Source: Pseudarthrobacter sulfonivorans
GTDB taxonomy: Bacteria; Actinomycetota; Actinomycetes; Actinomycetales; Micrococcaceae
Direction: 5' to 3'
Length of the DNA stretch: 64,000 nucleotides
NCBI RefSeq assembly: GCF_014712225.1
Contig: NZ_JACXBW010000013.1
Span: forward strand, 62,001 to 126,000
Shown: in pieces, positions 52,471 to 61,359 of the stretch
Numbering within the stretch: position 1 is the stretch's first letter
Layout of the letters: every line of letters begins with the position of its first letter
The notes under the pieces: model-generated
What the model saw: the letters and a program-made list of their open reading frames with translations, nothing else
Told to the model about the DNA's origin: nothing
The model's database searches: none
Made by a program: the position numbers and the translations under genes

Positions 52471-52498
52471 ATCAGGCCTTGAGGATCAGGCCTTGAGG
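52471..52498. repeat. 14-bp tandem repeat over the thiolase 3' end
   Basis: ATCAGGCCTTGAGG occurs twice in tandem (52471-52484, 52485-52498) and continues as ATCAGGGCCT. The thiolase stop codon lies at 52488-52486, in the right copy; the left copy is downstream of the gene. Confidence 0.85.
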
Positions 52499-53682
52499 AT
52501 CAGGGCCTCGCCCTGGCCGCCGCCGCCGCACAGCGCCACCACACCGGTGCCGCCGCCGCGGCGTTTCAGCGCCAGCGCCTGGTGCAGCACAAGGCGCGCC
52601 CCGGAGGCGCCCACCGGATGCCCCAAGGCGATGGCGCCGCCGTCGGCGTTGATCTGTTCGGCGTCGATTCCCAGGTCCTTGGCGGACTGCAGCACCACCG
52701 AGGCGAAGGCTTCGTTGACCTCGATGAGGTCCAGCTCGCCAACGGTCAGCCCTTCGAGTTTCAGGGCACGCTCAATGGCGCGCGACGGCTGGGAGTGCAG
52801 GGAACCGTCCGGTCCGGCCGTCTGCCCGTGGCTGCCGATCTCCGCGATCCAGCCGAGTCCGGCCGCCTCCGCCGCGGCCTTGCTGGCCACCACCAAGGCG
52901 GCCGCGCCATCGGAGAGCGGCGAGGAGGACCCTGCGGTGATCGTGGCTGAGTCCGCCGTGGAGAAGGCGGGCTTCAGCGCCGCCAGCGCCTCCGGCGTCG
53001 TACCTGCCCGGATCCCCTCGTCAGCATCAATCACGACGGCGGGGCCGCGGCGCTGCGGGACCTCCACCGGAGCGATTTCCTCGGCCAGGATGCCGGCTGC
53101 ACGGGCGGCTTCCGCCCGCTGATGGGAGCGGGCGGCGACGGCGTCCTGGTCCTGGCGGCTGAGGCCAAGGCGGGCGTTGCCGGCGTCGGTGGCGGCGCCC
53201 ATCAGCTCACCGGAGCGGGGGTCCTGCAGGCCGTCAAAATTCAGCGAATCCAGCAGCGCCGCGTCGCCGATGGCAACGCCGCCCCGGAGCCTGGGCAGCA
53301 GGTGCGGGGCATTCGTCATTGATTCCTGGCCGGCGGCCACAATGAAGTCGGCCTCGCCCGCGCGGATCATCCGGGCGGCGTCGATCACGGCGGTCAGGCC
53401 GGAAAGGCACAGTTTGTTGATGGTCACGGTAGGCACATCCCAACCGATCCCGGCGGCCAGGCTGGCCTGCCGCGCGGGTCCCTGGCCGGCGCCGGCCTGG
53501 ATGACCTGGCCCACGATCACGGCCTGGATCTGTTCCGGCGCCACTCCGGTCCGGGCCAGGGCGTTGCGGATGGCGTGGGCGCCGAGTTCGCTTGAGGACA
53601 GGCCGGAAAGCCCGCCGCGGAACCGGCCGAATGGGGTGCGTGCGCCGCCCAGGATGACGGGGATGCGGGCATCGTTGCTCAT
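52486..53682 (-). CDS. Acetyl-CoA C-acetyltransferase (thiolase)
   Basis: 398 residues, thiolase II-like. The nucleophile Cys is in NKLCLSG (C92); the active-site His is in GGAIALGHPVGASGAR and the second Cys in ALCGGGGQG. Condenses or cleaves acetoacetyl-CoA; role (PHB/ketone metabolism, beta-oxidation or isoprenoid supply) cannot be told from the neighbours. Start ATG has AAGG 8 nt upstream. Its stop lies in a 14-bp tandem repeat. Confidence 0.94.
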   Translation of the reverse strand: MSNDARIPVILGGARTPFGRFRGGLSGLSSSELGAHAIRNALARTGVAPEQIQAVIVGQVIQAGAGQGPARQASLAAGIGWDVPTVTINKLCLSGLTAVIDAARMIRAGEADFIVAAGQESMTNAPHLLPRLRGGVAIGDAALLDSLNFDGLQDPRSGELMGAATDAGNARLGLSRQDQDAVAARSHQRAEAARAAGILAEEIAPVEVPQRRGPAVVIDADEGIRAGTTPEALAALKPAFSTADSATITAGSSSPLSDGAAALVVASKAAAEAAGLGWIAEIGSHGQTAGPDGSLHSQPSRAIERALKLEGLTVGELDLIEVNEAFASVVLQSAKDLGIDAEQINADGGAIALGHPVGASGARLVLHQALALKRRGGGTGVVALCGGGGQGEALILKA

Positions 53683-53750
53683 GGTTTGTGCCTTACGGCT
53701 AGTGGTAGGGCCGGCCGCCAGAGGAAGGGCCGGTCAGTGGAAGGACACGG

Positions 53751-54215
53751 CTATTCGAAGGACGCGCGGCGTCGGTCAGTGGTCCTGGTGTTCCAAACGT
53801 CCGGTTTGTTGACCCGGAACCGGCGCCCGGTGAGCGCCCTCGGGGTCAGCCGGATGTAGTAGTCCTTGGGCCCGGGCTGCCAGGGCTCCAGTTGAAGGGC
53901 GTCCACGGCGTCCTTTTCAGCCTGGTCTTCGATCAACTCCGTGTCGCCGCGCGCCACAACGCTCCAGGCTTCCTCGGTGCGGGGATCGTACCCATCGATT
54001 TCAAGCGCCGCGGGCCGTTCCGACTCCGCGCCCCACAGCTTGGTGCCGCCGGCGCTGCGGAAGACGATGCTCCTGCGCTGCAGGATGTAGTTGACCGGGA
54101 AGATCTCCGGATGGCTGTCCACCACAACGGCCAGGCGCCCCACGATGTCCGCAGAGAGCAGTTCCCAGCATTCGTCAAAGGTCAGTTTGATGATCGGATC
54201 CGTGTGCGAGTTCAT
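53751..54215 (-). CDS. Pyridoxamine 5'-phosphate oxidase-like flavin-binding protein
   Basis: 154 residues with the split-barrel FMN-binding fold: ECWELLSADIVGRLAVVVDSHPEIFPVNYIL is the characteristic N-terminal segment (LxxxxVGRLA...P.NY), followed by IVFRSAGGTKL and VVARGDTELIEDQ. Members of this group bind FMN, F420 or heme; the cofactor here is not clear. The ATG at 54215 was chosen because the fold begins there and AAGG lies upstream. Confidence 0.86.
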   Translation of the reverse strand: MNSHTDPIIKLTFDECWELLSADIVGRLAVVVDSHPEIFPVNYILQRRSIVFRSAGGTKLWGAESERPAALEIDGYDPRTEEAWSVVARGDTELIEDQAEKDAVDALQLEPWQPGPKDYYIRLTPRALTGRRFRVNKPDVWNTRTTDRRRASFE

Positions 54216-54225
54216 GGACCAAACC

Positions 54226-54723
54226 TTACGGATGATCCTGCCGTTCCAACAGGTCTTGGACGAGGGCATCAAGGATGGGCAGCTGGCCCTTGACGAGCTT
54301 GGTGCGCGCATCGGCCTCGGCGACCCACCGGGCGTCGTCAATTTCAGGGAAGTCCTGGATGGTCCCGGACCCCTTGGGCCACTCCAGGGGAAACGTGTTG
54401 CTGACAATCTGCTCCGGCTGGAAGTCAGCCGCCGCGGTGAACACCGTGATGAGCTTCCCCGACGGCTGGCGGAATTCGCCGAGCAGGACGTACTCAGCGG
54501 CGGGCGGCGGCGTGCCGATCTCCTCGGTGAACTCGCGCCGGGCTGCCACCAAAGGGTCTTCGTCAGCCAGGTATTCGCCCTTGGGAAGCGACCAGGAGTG
54601 GGCCTGCTTGCCGGCCCAGAACGGTCCGCCCATGTGCGCTATCCAGAGTTCCAGCCCACCTGCCGCACCGTCTTGATGAACACCGTGCCGGTAGAGCAGG
54701 ATGCCCGCGCTGCGAACGGCCAC
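54226..54723 (-). CDS. NUDIX hydrolase
   Basis: 165 residues. The Nudix box is complete at about 49-71: G-x5-E-x7-REFTEEIG with the metal-binding Glu residues. Upstream AGKQAHSWSLPKGE and downstream LEWPKGSG fit the MutT/ADP-ribose pyrophosphatase-like subgroup. The substrate is not predictable. The GTG start lies 6 bp after the stop of the pabC gene. Confidence 0.92.
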   Translation of the reverse strand: MAVRSAGILLYRHGVHQDGAAGGLELWIAHMGGPFWAGKQAHSWSLPKGEYLADEDPLVAARREFTEEIGTPPPAAEYVLLGEFRQPSGKLITVFTAAADFQPEQIVSNTFPLEWPKGSGTIQDFPEIDDARWVAEADARTKLVKGQLPILDALVQDLLERQDHP

Positions 54724-54729
54724 GGTGGC

Positions 54730-55671
54730 CTACTGGATCCCTGCGTACAGTGCGTTGAGTTCGGCCGTCAGCTGCTTCTGCAGGGCCGGCGTGCCGATTT
54801 CCTTGCCGTCGATGTGGTTCACCGGCGCCAGCAGCCGGATGCTGGAAATCAGCCACACGGCGTCGGCGTCCAGCAGGTCCTGCGGCTCCAGCGGGCCGTA
54901 ACCCAGCTCCCAGCCGGCCGCCTTCGCGGCGGCAAAGAGCGCACCCTGGGACGTGCCGGGGAGTATTCCGCTGTCCAACTGCGGCGTGATGAGCCGGCGG
55001 ACCGTGCGCGTGACGCCGGCGCCGTCGTCGGCTGTTTCCACATGGGCAAGCAGGACCGTGGACGTGGGGCCCTCCAGGACCCGCCCGTCGGCGGAAAGGA
55101 AGATGACGTCATCGGCGCCCTGTTTGTGCGCGTGCCGCAGGGCGGCCATGTTCACCGCGTAGGAAAGTGTCTTGGCGCCAAGCAGCAGCCAGGGCGCGCG
55201 GTCCGCAACGTCGCTGTCGTAGCCGCGGTCCAGGAGGATGACGTCGATGCCGGCCTCGCGCTGGCGGCGTCCGAGCGCACCCACGGGGGATACCTGGACC
55301 CAGCACGTGGGAGAGTCCGCGCCTTCCGGCCCGCGGGTGGCAACGAGTTTCACCACCAGCTCGTCCTCGGCCGTGGAAGGTGCCGGGTGCTGTGAGCGGT
55401 GTTCGGCTACGCCGGCGGCGATGGCCGAAAGCCACTGCTCCTGCGCCGGGATGACCAGGTCGAGGGTTTCGGCTGACCCGCCCAGCCGGTCCAGGTGGGC
55501 CTGCAGTTTCCGGACGTTCCCGCCCACGGCGAGCATGGATTCGAACACCCCGTCACCGCGCGTGGCACCCTGGTCCGTGGCCATCAGCTGGGGCTGTGAG
55601 GCGTCGGCCAGGCGGCCCTCCGGGTAGGCGGGGTCAAGGAAAACGAGCACCACGGGCGCAGGAGAGGTCAT
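54730..55671 (-). CDS. pabC: Aminodeoxychorismate lyase
   Basis: 313-residue class IV PLP aminotransferase that releases p-aminobenzoate and pyruvate from aminodeoxychorismate for folate. Conserved: QGATRGDGVFESM, the PLP lysine in GAKTLSY, DDVIFLSADGRVLEGPTSTV and ITPQLDSGILPGTSQ. The related BCAT/D-AAT enzymes are alternatives, but the PabB fusion gene 2 kb away favours PabC. Precedes the NUDIX gene by 6 bp. Confidence 0.88.
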   Translation of the reverse strand: MTSPAPVVLVFLDPAYPEGRLADASQPQLMATDQGATRGDGVFESMLAVGGNVRKLQAHLDRLGGSAETLDLVIPAQEQWLSAIAAGVAEHRSQHPAPSTAEDELVVKLVATRGPEGADSPTCWVQVSPVGALGRRQREAGIDVILLDRGYDSDVADRAPWLLLGAKTLSYAVNMAALRHAHKQGADDVIFLSADGRVLEGPTSTVLLAHVETADDGAGVTRTVRRLITPQLDSGILPGTSQGALFAAAKAAGWELGYGPLEPQDLLDADAVWLISSIRLLAPVNHIDGKEIGTPALQKQLTAELNALYAGIQ

Positions 55672-55738
55672 GGCTCCAGCTTAGTCGGGCCCGGCGCGGC
55701 TAAGCTGTGGTCATTGCCCGGCCGGAATCCGTCCGCCG

Positions 55739-57241
55739 GTGCGCACTCCCCGGGGGTTTTTTCCAGTGTTGTGGCCGATTTCGCTTGCCGGTACTGCGCC
55801 GACGTGGATTGTGGTGCTGCTGAGCATTGCGGATCTGGTGATCAGGATCCTCGCCCTCGGCATCATTCCCGGCAACAGGCGCCCCACCACCGCCATGGCC
55901 TGGCTGTTGGGGATCTTCTTCGTCCCGTTCCTGGGCCTAATTCTTTTCCTGCTTTTCGGGAACTTCAAGCTCTCGAGCCGGCGCCGCCAGCAGCAGGAGA
56001 TTGTCAACACCCGGGTGCGGGCGGGCATCTCGTCCCTGGCCGATGTCGCAAGCGACTATCCCGGCCCGGATTGGGTCAAATCCGCCGGTGAATTGAACCG
56101 CCGGCTGGGGTCCCTGCCGATGGTGGACGGCAACTCCGTGGACCTCATTCCCGGTTACCCGGACTCGATCCTTGCCATGACAGAGGCCGTACGCGGGGCC
56201 AGGAAATTCGTCAACGCCGAGTTCTACATCATGAGCACGGACCACGTCACCGACGACCTGCTGACGGCGATGGAAGAAGCCGCGAACCGCGGCGTGGAAG
56301 TCCGTGTGCTGTTCGACCACATCGGCACCCTGCGGGTCAAGGGCTACCGCAACCTCCTGAGCCGGCTCAAGGCAAGCAAAATCCAGTGGAAGCGCATGCT
56401 GCCGCTGCTGCCCATTCACGGCCAGTGGCGCCGTCCGGACCTGCGAAACCACCGCAAGATCATGGTGGTGGACGGTGAAATTGCCTTCACGGGCTCGCAA
56501 AACCTGATTGAGCCGTCCTACAACAACCCGAAGCACCGGAAGGCGGGCCGCGAATGGGTGGAACTGATGGCACGCCTGCGCGGGCCGATCGTCACCACCC
56601 TGAACGTGGTGTTTGCCACGGACTGGCTCAGTGAGACCGACGAGAACCTCGAACACCAGCTGCAGCTCCCGGCCAACCCGGAGCCGGGCAACGTCACGGC
56701 CCAGGTGGTGCCCAGCGGGCCCGGATTCATCACGGAAAACAACCTGCGATTGTTCAACACCCTGATCTATTCGGCCCAGCACCGGATTTCCATCTGCAGC
56801 CCGTATTTCGTCCCCGATGACTCGCTGCTTTACGCCATCACCACCGCGGCCCAGCGCGGCGTGGACGTGGAGCTGTTCGTTTCCGAAAAGGGCGATCAGT
56901 TCCTGGTCCACCACGCCCAGCGCTCCTACTATGAGGCGCTGCTGGAGGCCGGAGTACGGATCTACCTCTACCAGGCCCCCTTCGTGCTCCACGCCAAGCA
57001 CTTCACCATCGACGACGAAGTGGCCGTCCTGGGCTCCAGCAACATGGACATGCGGTCCTTCTCGCTGAATATGGAAGTCTCCGTGATGCTGATGGGAGCG
57101 GACATCGTCACGAGCATGCGCGCGGTGGAAAACACGTACCGGGACATTTCGAGCGAGCTCAAGCTCGAGGACTGGCTCAAGCGTCCCCTCGCCGCCCGCT
57201 ACATCGATAACGTGGCGCGGCTGACGGCCACCGTCCAGTAG
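55739..57241 (+). CDS. cls: Cardiolipin synthase (phospholipase D family)
   Basis: 500 residues. Two N-terminal membrane helices (WIVVLLSIADLVIRILAL, AWLLGIFFVPFLGLILFLLFG) precede two PLD domains with HKD motifs: NHRKIMVVDGEIAFTGSQN (first) and HAKHFTIDDEVAVLGSSN (second). Makes cardiolipin by transfer between phosphatidylglycerol-type lipids at the membrane. GTG at 55739 is used; a GTG at 55766 is possible. No clear ribosome site. Confidence 0.92.
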   Translation: MRTPRGFFPVLWPISLAGTAPTWIVVLLSIADLVIRILALGIIPGNRRPTTAMAWLLGIFFVPFLGLILFLLFGNFKLSSRRRQQQEIVNTRVRAGISSLADVASDYPGPDWVKSAGELNRRLGSLPMVDGNSVDLIPGYPDSILAMTEAVRGARKFVNAEFYIMSTDHVTDDLLTAMEEAANRGVEVRVLFDHIGTLRVKGYRNLLSRLKASKIQWKRMLPLLPIHGQWRRPDLRNHRKIMVVDGEIAFTGSQNLIEPSYNNPKHRKAGREWVELMARLRGPIVTTLNVVFATDWLSETDENLEHQLQLPANPEPGNVTAQVVPSGPGFITENNLRLFNTLIYSAQHRISICSPYFVPDDSLLYAITTAAQRGVDVELFVSEKGDQFLVHHAQRSYYEALLEAGVRIYLYQAPFVLHAKHFTIDDEVAVLGSSNMDMRSFSLNMEVSVMLMGADIVTSMRAVENTYRDISSELKLEDWLKRPLAARYIDNVARLTATVQ

Positions 57242-57259
57242 TCCCGGGTGCGGGCCGGT

Positions 57260-59434
57260 CTAACCGACGGGGAATTCCGCGCCCAGAGCCGAGAGCACCC
57301 CGTGCGCCTTCACCCGGATCTCGTCGTACTCCTCGTCCGGAACCGAGTCGGCAGTGATGGCACCGCCGACGCCGAGAGTCAGTTCCGCCGTCGCTGCGTC
57401 TTCGGTGCCGCCTGCGGAAACGCCGTCCCCAGTAGTGCCGTATGTGCGTTCTGCCCCGTCCCCGGTAGTGGTGACCAGCGTCCGGATTGCCACGGCCAAA
57501 TCAGTGGCTCCGTTCAGCGAAAAGTAGCCGATCGCACCCGAATACAGGCCCCGCGGGCCGTCCTCCAACCGGTCCAGGATGGCCATGGTGCTGATTTTCG
57601 GGGCGCCGGTCATGGATCCGGCCGGGAAGCAGGCGGCCACCGCCTCGGCCCGCGGTGAACCGGGCATCAACCGGGCGTCGATGGTGCTCACCATTTGGTG
57701 CACCGTGGCGTAGCTTTCGATCTCGCACAGCCTGCTGACAGTCACGGATCCGGGCTCGGCGAAGTGGCTGAGGTCGTTCCGCAGCAGGTCCACGATCATG
57801 ATGTTCTCGGCACGGTCTTTGAGGGACGCTGCGAGATCTTCCCGCAGTTCCCTGTCCTGCTCCGGATCGGCACCCCGGCGGCGGGTGCCCTTGATGGGTT
57901 CGGCGCGCATACCGCCGTCGGACGTAATGCGGAGGAAGCGTTCCGGCGAGGTGCTGGCCACGGTCAGCCCGCCAAACCGCAGGTAGCTGGCGAACGGTGC
58001 AGGGTTCCTCCGCCGCAGGCCCAGGTAGGTGGGCCAGGGGGCTGCCGCGGTGGCCGGCAGCCGGGCCGTGAGCGTGGTGGTGAGGCAGACCTCGTACGAG
58101 TTCCCCTCATGGATTTCGTGCTGGGCGGCCGCGATTTTCTGCTTGTAGGACACTTCGGTGTCGCGGCTGCTGAATGCTGGTGCTCCGGGAAGTACGACGC
58201 CGGTGCTGCCGCCGGCTTGAGTAGCCGGGGCTGGGGTAGCGCCGGCTGGGGTAGCGGGCGCTGGGGTGGTCGCGGCGCCGGCTGCGTTGACGGCGCTCCG
58301 TGCGGCGGCCAGCCAACTGTCCGCATCAGGTGCCTCCAAGGCCAGGAGCCAGACCGTTCCCTCGACATGGTCCACCACGACGGCCCGGCCCGCGAAAATC
58401 AGCGCCGCGTCGGGGGTCGGCGACGTTACGTCCGAGCCGCCGGTTTCGCGCTTGAGCTCGTAGCCCAGGCAGCCCAGCCAGCCGAGGGTGAAGTCGCCGG
58501 GGTAGCCGTCGGGGGTGCGGACGGCCCTGCGTCCCCAGACCGTGTCCAGCCAGCGGAAGAACGGGCCCGGCACCCGTGCCGTCGCGGAGCCTGCGGTAAC
58601 CACACTTTCGCCGGAGCGGTGCGCGACCGACTGGCCGTACGTTCCGGCGTCGTCCGCCAGAATGCTGAAGCGGCTGCGTTCGGTGGCGGGCGACTGCTGC
58701 GGCGGGGGACCCGCCGGCGGTACTGCCGTCGCGTTGGAGGAGTCCAGCCAGGCGGCGTGCACCGAGCTGCCGTACAGGGAAGCGAACAGGGCTGCGGTGT
58801 CCGGCCGGCCGTCCAGGCGCTCCGCCCGGAGCCGCAGGCCGCGGCGGGCGGCTAGTTCCGGAACCAATACCGGTCCAAGCACGGGGAGGTAGGAGAGGGC
58901 TTGCAGGACGTCCGCCGGAGCCGACCCGTCGGCAAGGTTGAGCACGCGTATATCAGCGTGCCCGGGGACGTCGTCTTCGGCGAGCCAGTCATTTTCCTGC
59001 GCTGCCCACTGTTCCCAAAACGGCTCGTACGTGCCGCCGTCACGTTCAAGCGCCCGCTTCCGGCGGACGTTGTCCGGTGAATCGGCCCACACGACGGCGC
59101 TCACCAGCGGCCTGGCTTCCGCGGCAGCGGCGCCCACTCCCTCGATGATCACGATTTCCGCGGGGAGGGTGACGCGGATATCGCCGTCGTAGTGGTTTGC
59201 CCAGTCCCAGCTGGTCCACGTGGCCGGTTCGCCGCCGCTCAGCGGTGCCAGGACGGTGGAAACGTAGCGTTCGATTCCCGCCGCCAGGCCGTTCCAACCC
59301 GGGTAAATGTCCTCGAGATGGAACAGGGAGACCTTGTGGTGGTTCCGCAGCTGTGCAGCCAGTTCGATAGCCAGGGTGGTCTTGCCTGCGCCGGATCGCC
59401 CGTCAATGGCGATGATCACAGGTGCGGGGGTCAT
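57260..59434 (-). CDS. P-loop kinase-like domain fused to aminodeoxychorismate synthase component I
   Basis: 724 residues. Residues 1 to about 190 are a uridine-kinase-like P-loop domain: IAIDGRSGAGKTTLA (Walker A at 12-20), VIIEGVGAA as Walker B-like, and a following WADSPDNVRRKRALERDGG. The C-terminal 400 residues are a chorismate-binding synthase: PIKGTRRRGADPEQD, NIMIVDLLRNDLSHF, PAGSMTGAPKISTMAI with all usual catalytic Lys/Glu segments. No glutaminase (PabA) domain is present. An Ala/Thr/Pro linker with repeated GATPAPAT lies between. pabC is near, favouring pABA (PabB) over TrpE. The start overlaps the LMW phosphatase gene by 4 bp. Confidence 0.9.
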   Translation of the reverse strand: MTPAPVIIAIDGRSGAGKTTLAIELAAQLRNHHKVSLFHLEDIYPGWNGLAAGIERYVSTVLAPLSGGEPATWTSWDWANHYDGDIRVTLPAEIVIIEGVGAAAAEARPLVSAVVWADSPDNVRRKRALERDGGTYEPFWEQWAAQENDWLAEDDVPGHADIRVLNLADGSAPADVLQALSYLPVLGPVLVPELAARRGLRLRAERLDGRPDTAALFASLYGSSVHAAWLDSSNATAVPPAGPPPQQSPATERSRFSILADDAGTYGQSVAHRSGESVVTAGSATARVPGPFFRWLDTVWGRRAVRTPDGYPGDFTLGWLGCLGYELKRETGGSDVTSPTPDAALIFAGRAVVVDHVEGTVWLLALEAPDADSWLAAARSAVNAAGAATTPAPATPAGATPAPATQAGGSTGVVLPGAPAFSSRDTEVSYKQKIAAAQHEIHEGNSYEVCLTTTLTARLPATAAAPWPTYLGLRRRNPAPFASYLRFGGLTVASTSPERFLRITSDGGMRAEPIKGTRRRGADPEQDRELREDLAASLKDRAENIMIVDLLRNDLSHFAEPGSVTVSRLCEIESYATVHQMVSTIDARLMPGSPRAEAVAACFPAGSMTGAPKISTMAILDRLEDGPRGLYSGAIGYFSLNGATDLAVAIRTLVTTTGDGAERTYGTTGDGVSAGGTEDAATAELTLGVGGAITADSVPDEEYDEIRVKAHGVLSALGAEFPVG

Positions 59435-59988
59435 GAAATAGAGCGTACCTGCTGTCTTAGCTGCGGCTGCCGGGTTCCCCGGCCGAGCGCGGCACGGACG
59501 TGCTCAATGATGCCCGGCACGGCGCCATGGATCTGGTGCCAGACGGTGTCGAAGTCCCGGTGCCCGCCGTACCAGGGATCTTCGATGCCTTGGTCCAGCA
59601 GGTCATGGCCGGCGACTGCGGGGTCGAAGCTTCGGAGCATACGGACCTTGTCCATGGATTCCTGGTCCGGCGCTGCGTCGCGGAGCCAGGCATAGTGGTC
59701 AACGTCCAGGGCAAGGATCAGATCGCGCTCGCTGAACCAGCATGCCTGCCACTCGCGGGCCACGTGGTGCTGGGAACTGAGCTTGGTGATGGCCAGCCGA
59801 CGGGCCGCCCGCGGATCAATGGGCCGCCCCGCCTCGTAGCCAGTGGTTCCAGCTGAGTCCACGCTCACCTCTGCGCCCAGCCCTTCCGCCCGGAAGGCCG
59901 CAGCCAGCATGATTTCGGCCATCGGCGACCGGCAGATATTGCCGGTGCACACGGTGATGATCCGGTATGGGCTCGACGGTGAGTTCAT
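59431..59988 (-). CDS. Low-molecular-weight protein-tyrosine phosphatase
   Basis: 185 residues. The phosphate loop VCTGNICRSP (nucleophile C14) sits at the N-terminus as in all LMW-PTPs, and the general acid Asp is in DPWYGG near residue 143 (family form DPYYG). Dephosphorylates tyrosine-phosphorylated proteins or acts in exopolysaccharide control in actinobacteria; the target is unknown. The ATG at 59988 (MNSPSSPYR) is chosen; one at 60000 is also possible. It overlaps the kinase-PabB gene by 4 bp. Confidence 0.92.
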   Translation of the reverse strand: MNSPSSPYRIITVCTGNICRSPMAEIMLAAAFRAEGLGAEVSVDSAGTTGYEAGRPIDPRAARRLAITKLSSQHHVAREWQACWFSERDLILALDVDHYAWLRDAAPDQESMDKVRMLRSFDPAVAGHDLLDQGIEDPWYGGHRDFDTVWHQIHGAVPGIIEHVRAALGRGTRQPQLRQQVRSIS

Positions 59989-60100
59989 AATGCTAAGCAT
60001 GCGTGCTATTGGACGTCCCTGGCTAGTCCGACGTCATGAATCTTTACAGGTTTGTGAAGTGCGACGTAAATCCGGTCAAGCCTGTTGGGTGGGGCCGGTT

Positions 60101-60724
60101 CTAATGGATCACTGCGAGCAGAATGCCCACTGCGACGAAGAGGACCCCGAAAATCCGGCTCAGGATCTTTTGGCCATGGGCGTTGTGGGTGAAACGTTGG
60201 AAGGACTTGGCGGCCAACGCGAAGAAGAACCACATGACCAGGATGTCTATCACCACCACCGTGGCCGTGAGCACTGTGTACTGCGGCAGGAGCGGCTGTT
60301 CGGGGCGGATGAACTGCGGCATGAAGGCGAGGAAGAAGACGATCGCCTTGGGGTTGAGCAGGTTGACCCACAGGCCGCGCCGGAACATGGACCAGGCCGG
60401 CTCGTTCCGGAGCGCGGCCGCCTGTTCCTGATCCAGGCCCGGTTTGCTCAGGAACTGGCGGACCCCCAGGTACACGAGGTAGGCGGCGCCGGCGTAGCGG
60501 ATCACGTTGAAGGCCACCGGTGAGTTGGCCACCAGGACGCCGACGCCGAGCGCCACGATGATCACATGGACCACCAAGGCTGCCTGCTGGCCAAGGATCC
60601 CCCAGATGGAGCGGCGGAACCCCGATGTCAGCGAGTTGCTCATGGTGTTGATGGCGCCGGCACCCGGGGTGAAGCTGATCAGGACGCCGGCACCCGCGAG
60701 CGCGAGCCAAAGGGAGAATTGCAC
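60101..60724 (-). CDS. LysE/RhtB family exporter
   Basis: 207 residues with six membrane helices; GVLISFTPGAGAINTMSNSLTSG is the RhtB signature (PGA...), and WVNLLNPKAIVFFLAFMPQF is the second conserved stretch. Exports amino acids such as homoserine or threonine-like compounds, or others. GTG start at 60724; no clear ribosome site. It is a different branch from the LysE gene at 48130 and has no divergent regulator. Confidence 0.92.
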   Translation of the reverse strand: MQFSLWLALAGAGVLISFTPGAGAINTMSNSLTSGFRRSIWGILGQQAALVVHVIIVALGVGVLVANSPVAFNVIRYAGAAYLVYLGVRQFLSKPGLDQEQAAALRNEPAWSMFRRGLWVNLLNPKAIVFFLAFMPQFIRPEQPLLPQYTVLTATVVVIDILVMWFFFALAAKSFQRFTHNAHGQKILSRIFGVLFVAVGILLAVIH

Positions 60725-60744
60725 CCGTCAAGTTTAGTGGCAGT

Positions 60745-61137
60745 TCACCACAGCGTAGTCACGGGTTCAAAGGCCTGGAGATTTTCATCGGCCGTCACCA
60801 GCGTCAACCCCTCGACCATGGCCTGGGCCGCGAGGATCCGGTCGAAGGGGTCCTTATGCTCCCAGTCCAGTTGACCGGCTGCCAGTGCATGCGGAGCCGA
60901 GACGGGGAGCTCAGATGCGTACAGGTGAGCCACCTGCCGGGCGAAGCTGGTCACGATCGCAGTGCCGGAAGGGAGCTTGCCCTGGCGGTGTTTGTAGGAC
61001 AGCTCATAGGCTGTCACGGGGGAGACATAAACCTGGTTTTCCAGTTTGGTGATGGCGCTCCTGGCCTTGCCGGAGAGGCGTTTAGGTTCTGAAATCGACC
61101 ACAGGAAAACATGGGTGTCCAGCAGCAACTGCGTCAT
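60745..61137 (-). CDS. PIN-domain toxin (VapC-like)
   Basis: 130 residues, PIN ribonuclease. The conserved acidic residues are visible: D7 (LLLDTHVFLW), E45 (TAYELSYK), D96 and D99 (KDPFDRILAAQA) and D117 (VTADENL). Acts as an RNA-cleaving toxin neutralised by the upstream antitoxin; the two genes overlap by 4 bp (ATGA). LDTHVFLW is typical of the PIN group paired with Phd/YefM antitoxins. Confidence 0.93.
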   Translation of the reverse strand: MTQLLLDTHVFLWSISEPKRLSGKARSAITKLENQVYVSPVTAYELSYKHRQGKLPSGTAIVTSFARQVAHLYASELPVSAPHALAAGQLDWEHKDPFDRILAAQAMVEGLTLVTADENLQAFEPVTTLW

Positions 61138-61358
61138 TCAACAGCCCCCATTTCCTCATCCGTCCACGGTTCGTAGAACGAGTCGGGGACGTGGAGCGGG
61201 CCCAGGAATCCAAGTTCGCGTTTGTGCGGGCGCTCGATCTTCACGAGCCGGGCAACGGGCCGTCCGGCCTTGGCGATGACCACCTCCTCGCCTCGCTCAA
61301 CAAGGTTCAGCAGTTCGGAAAGCCGCGTTTTTGCGTCTTGGACGTTGTATTGCCCCAT
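61134..61358 (-). CDS. Phd/YefM family antitoxin
   Basis: 74 residues. The N-terminal Phd DNA-binding fold reads MGQYNVQDAKTRLSELLNLVERGEEVVIAKAGRPVARLV; the C-terminal 30 residues (PDSFYEPWTDEEM) bind the toxin in this family. The ATG at 61358 is chosen because the fold starts there. A perfect palindrome lies 2 bp upstream, likely the autoregulatory operator. A longer reading from 61433 is not supported. Confidence 0.9.
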   Translation of the reverse strand: MGQYNVQDAKTRLSELLNLVERGEEVVIAKAGRPVARLVKIERPHKRELGFLGPLHVPDSFYEPWTDEEMGAVE

Positions 61359-61359
61359 G

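Noticed and set aside
57260..59434. Anthranilate synthase component I (trpE)
   Set aside because: Motifs do not separate TrpE from PabB well, but the nearby pabC and absence of trp genes favour PabB.
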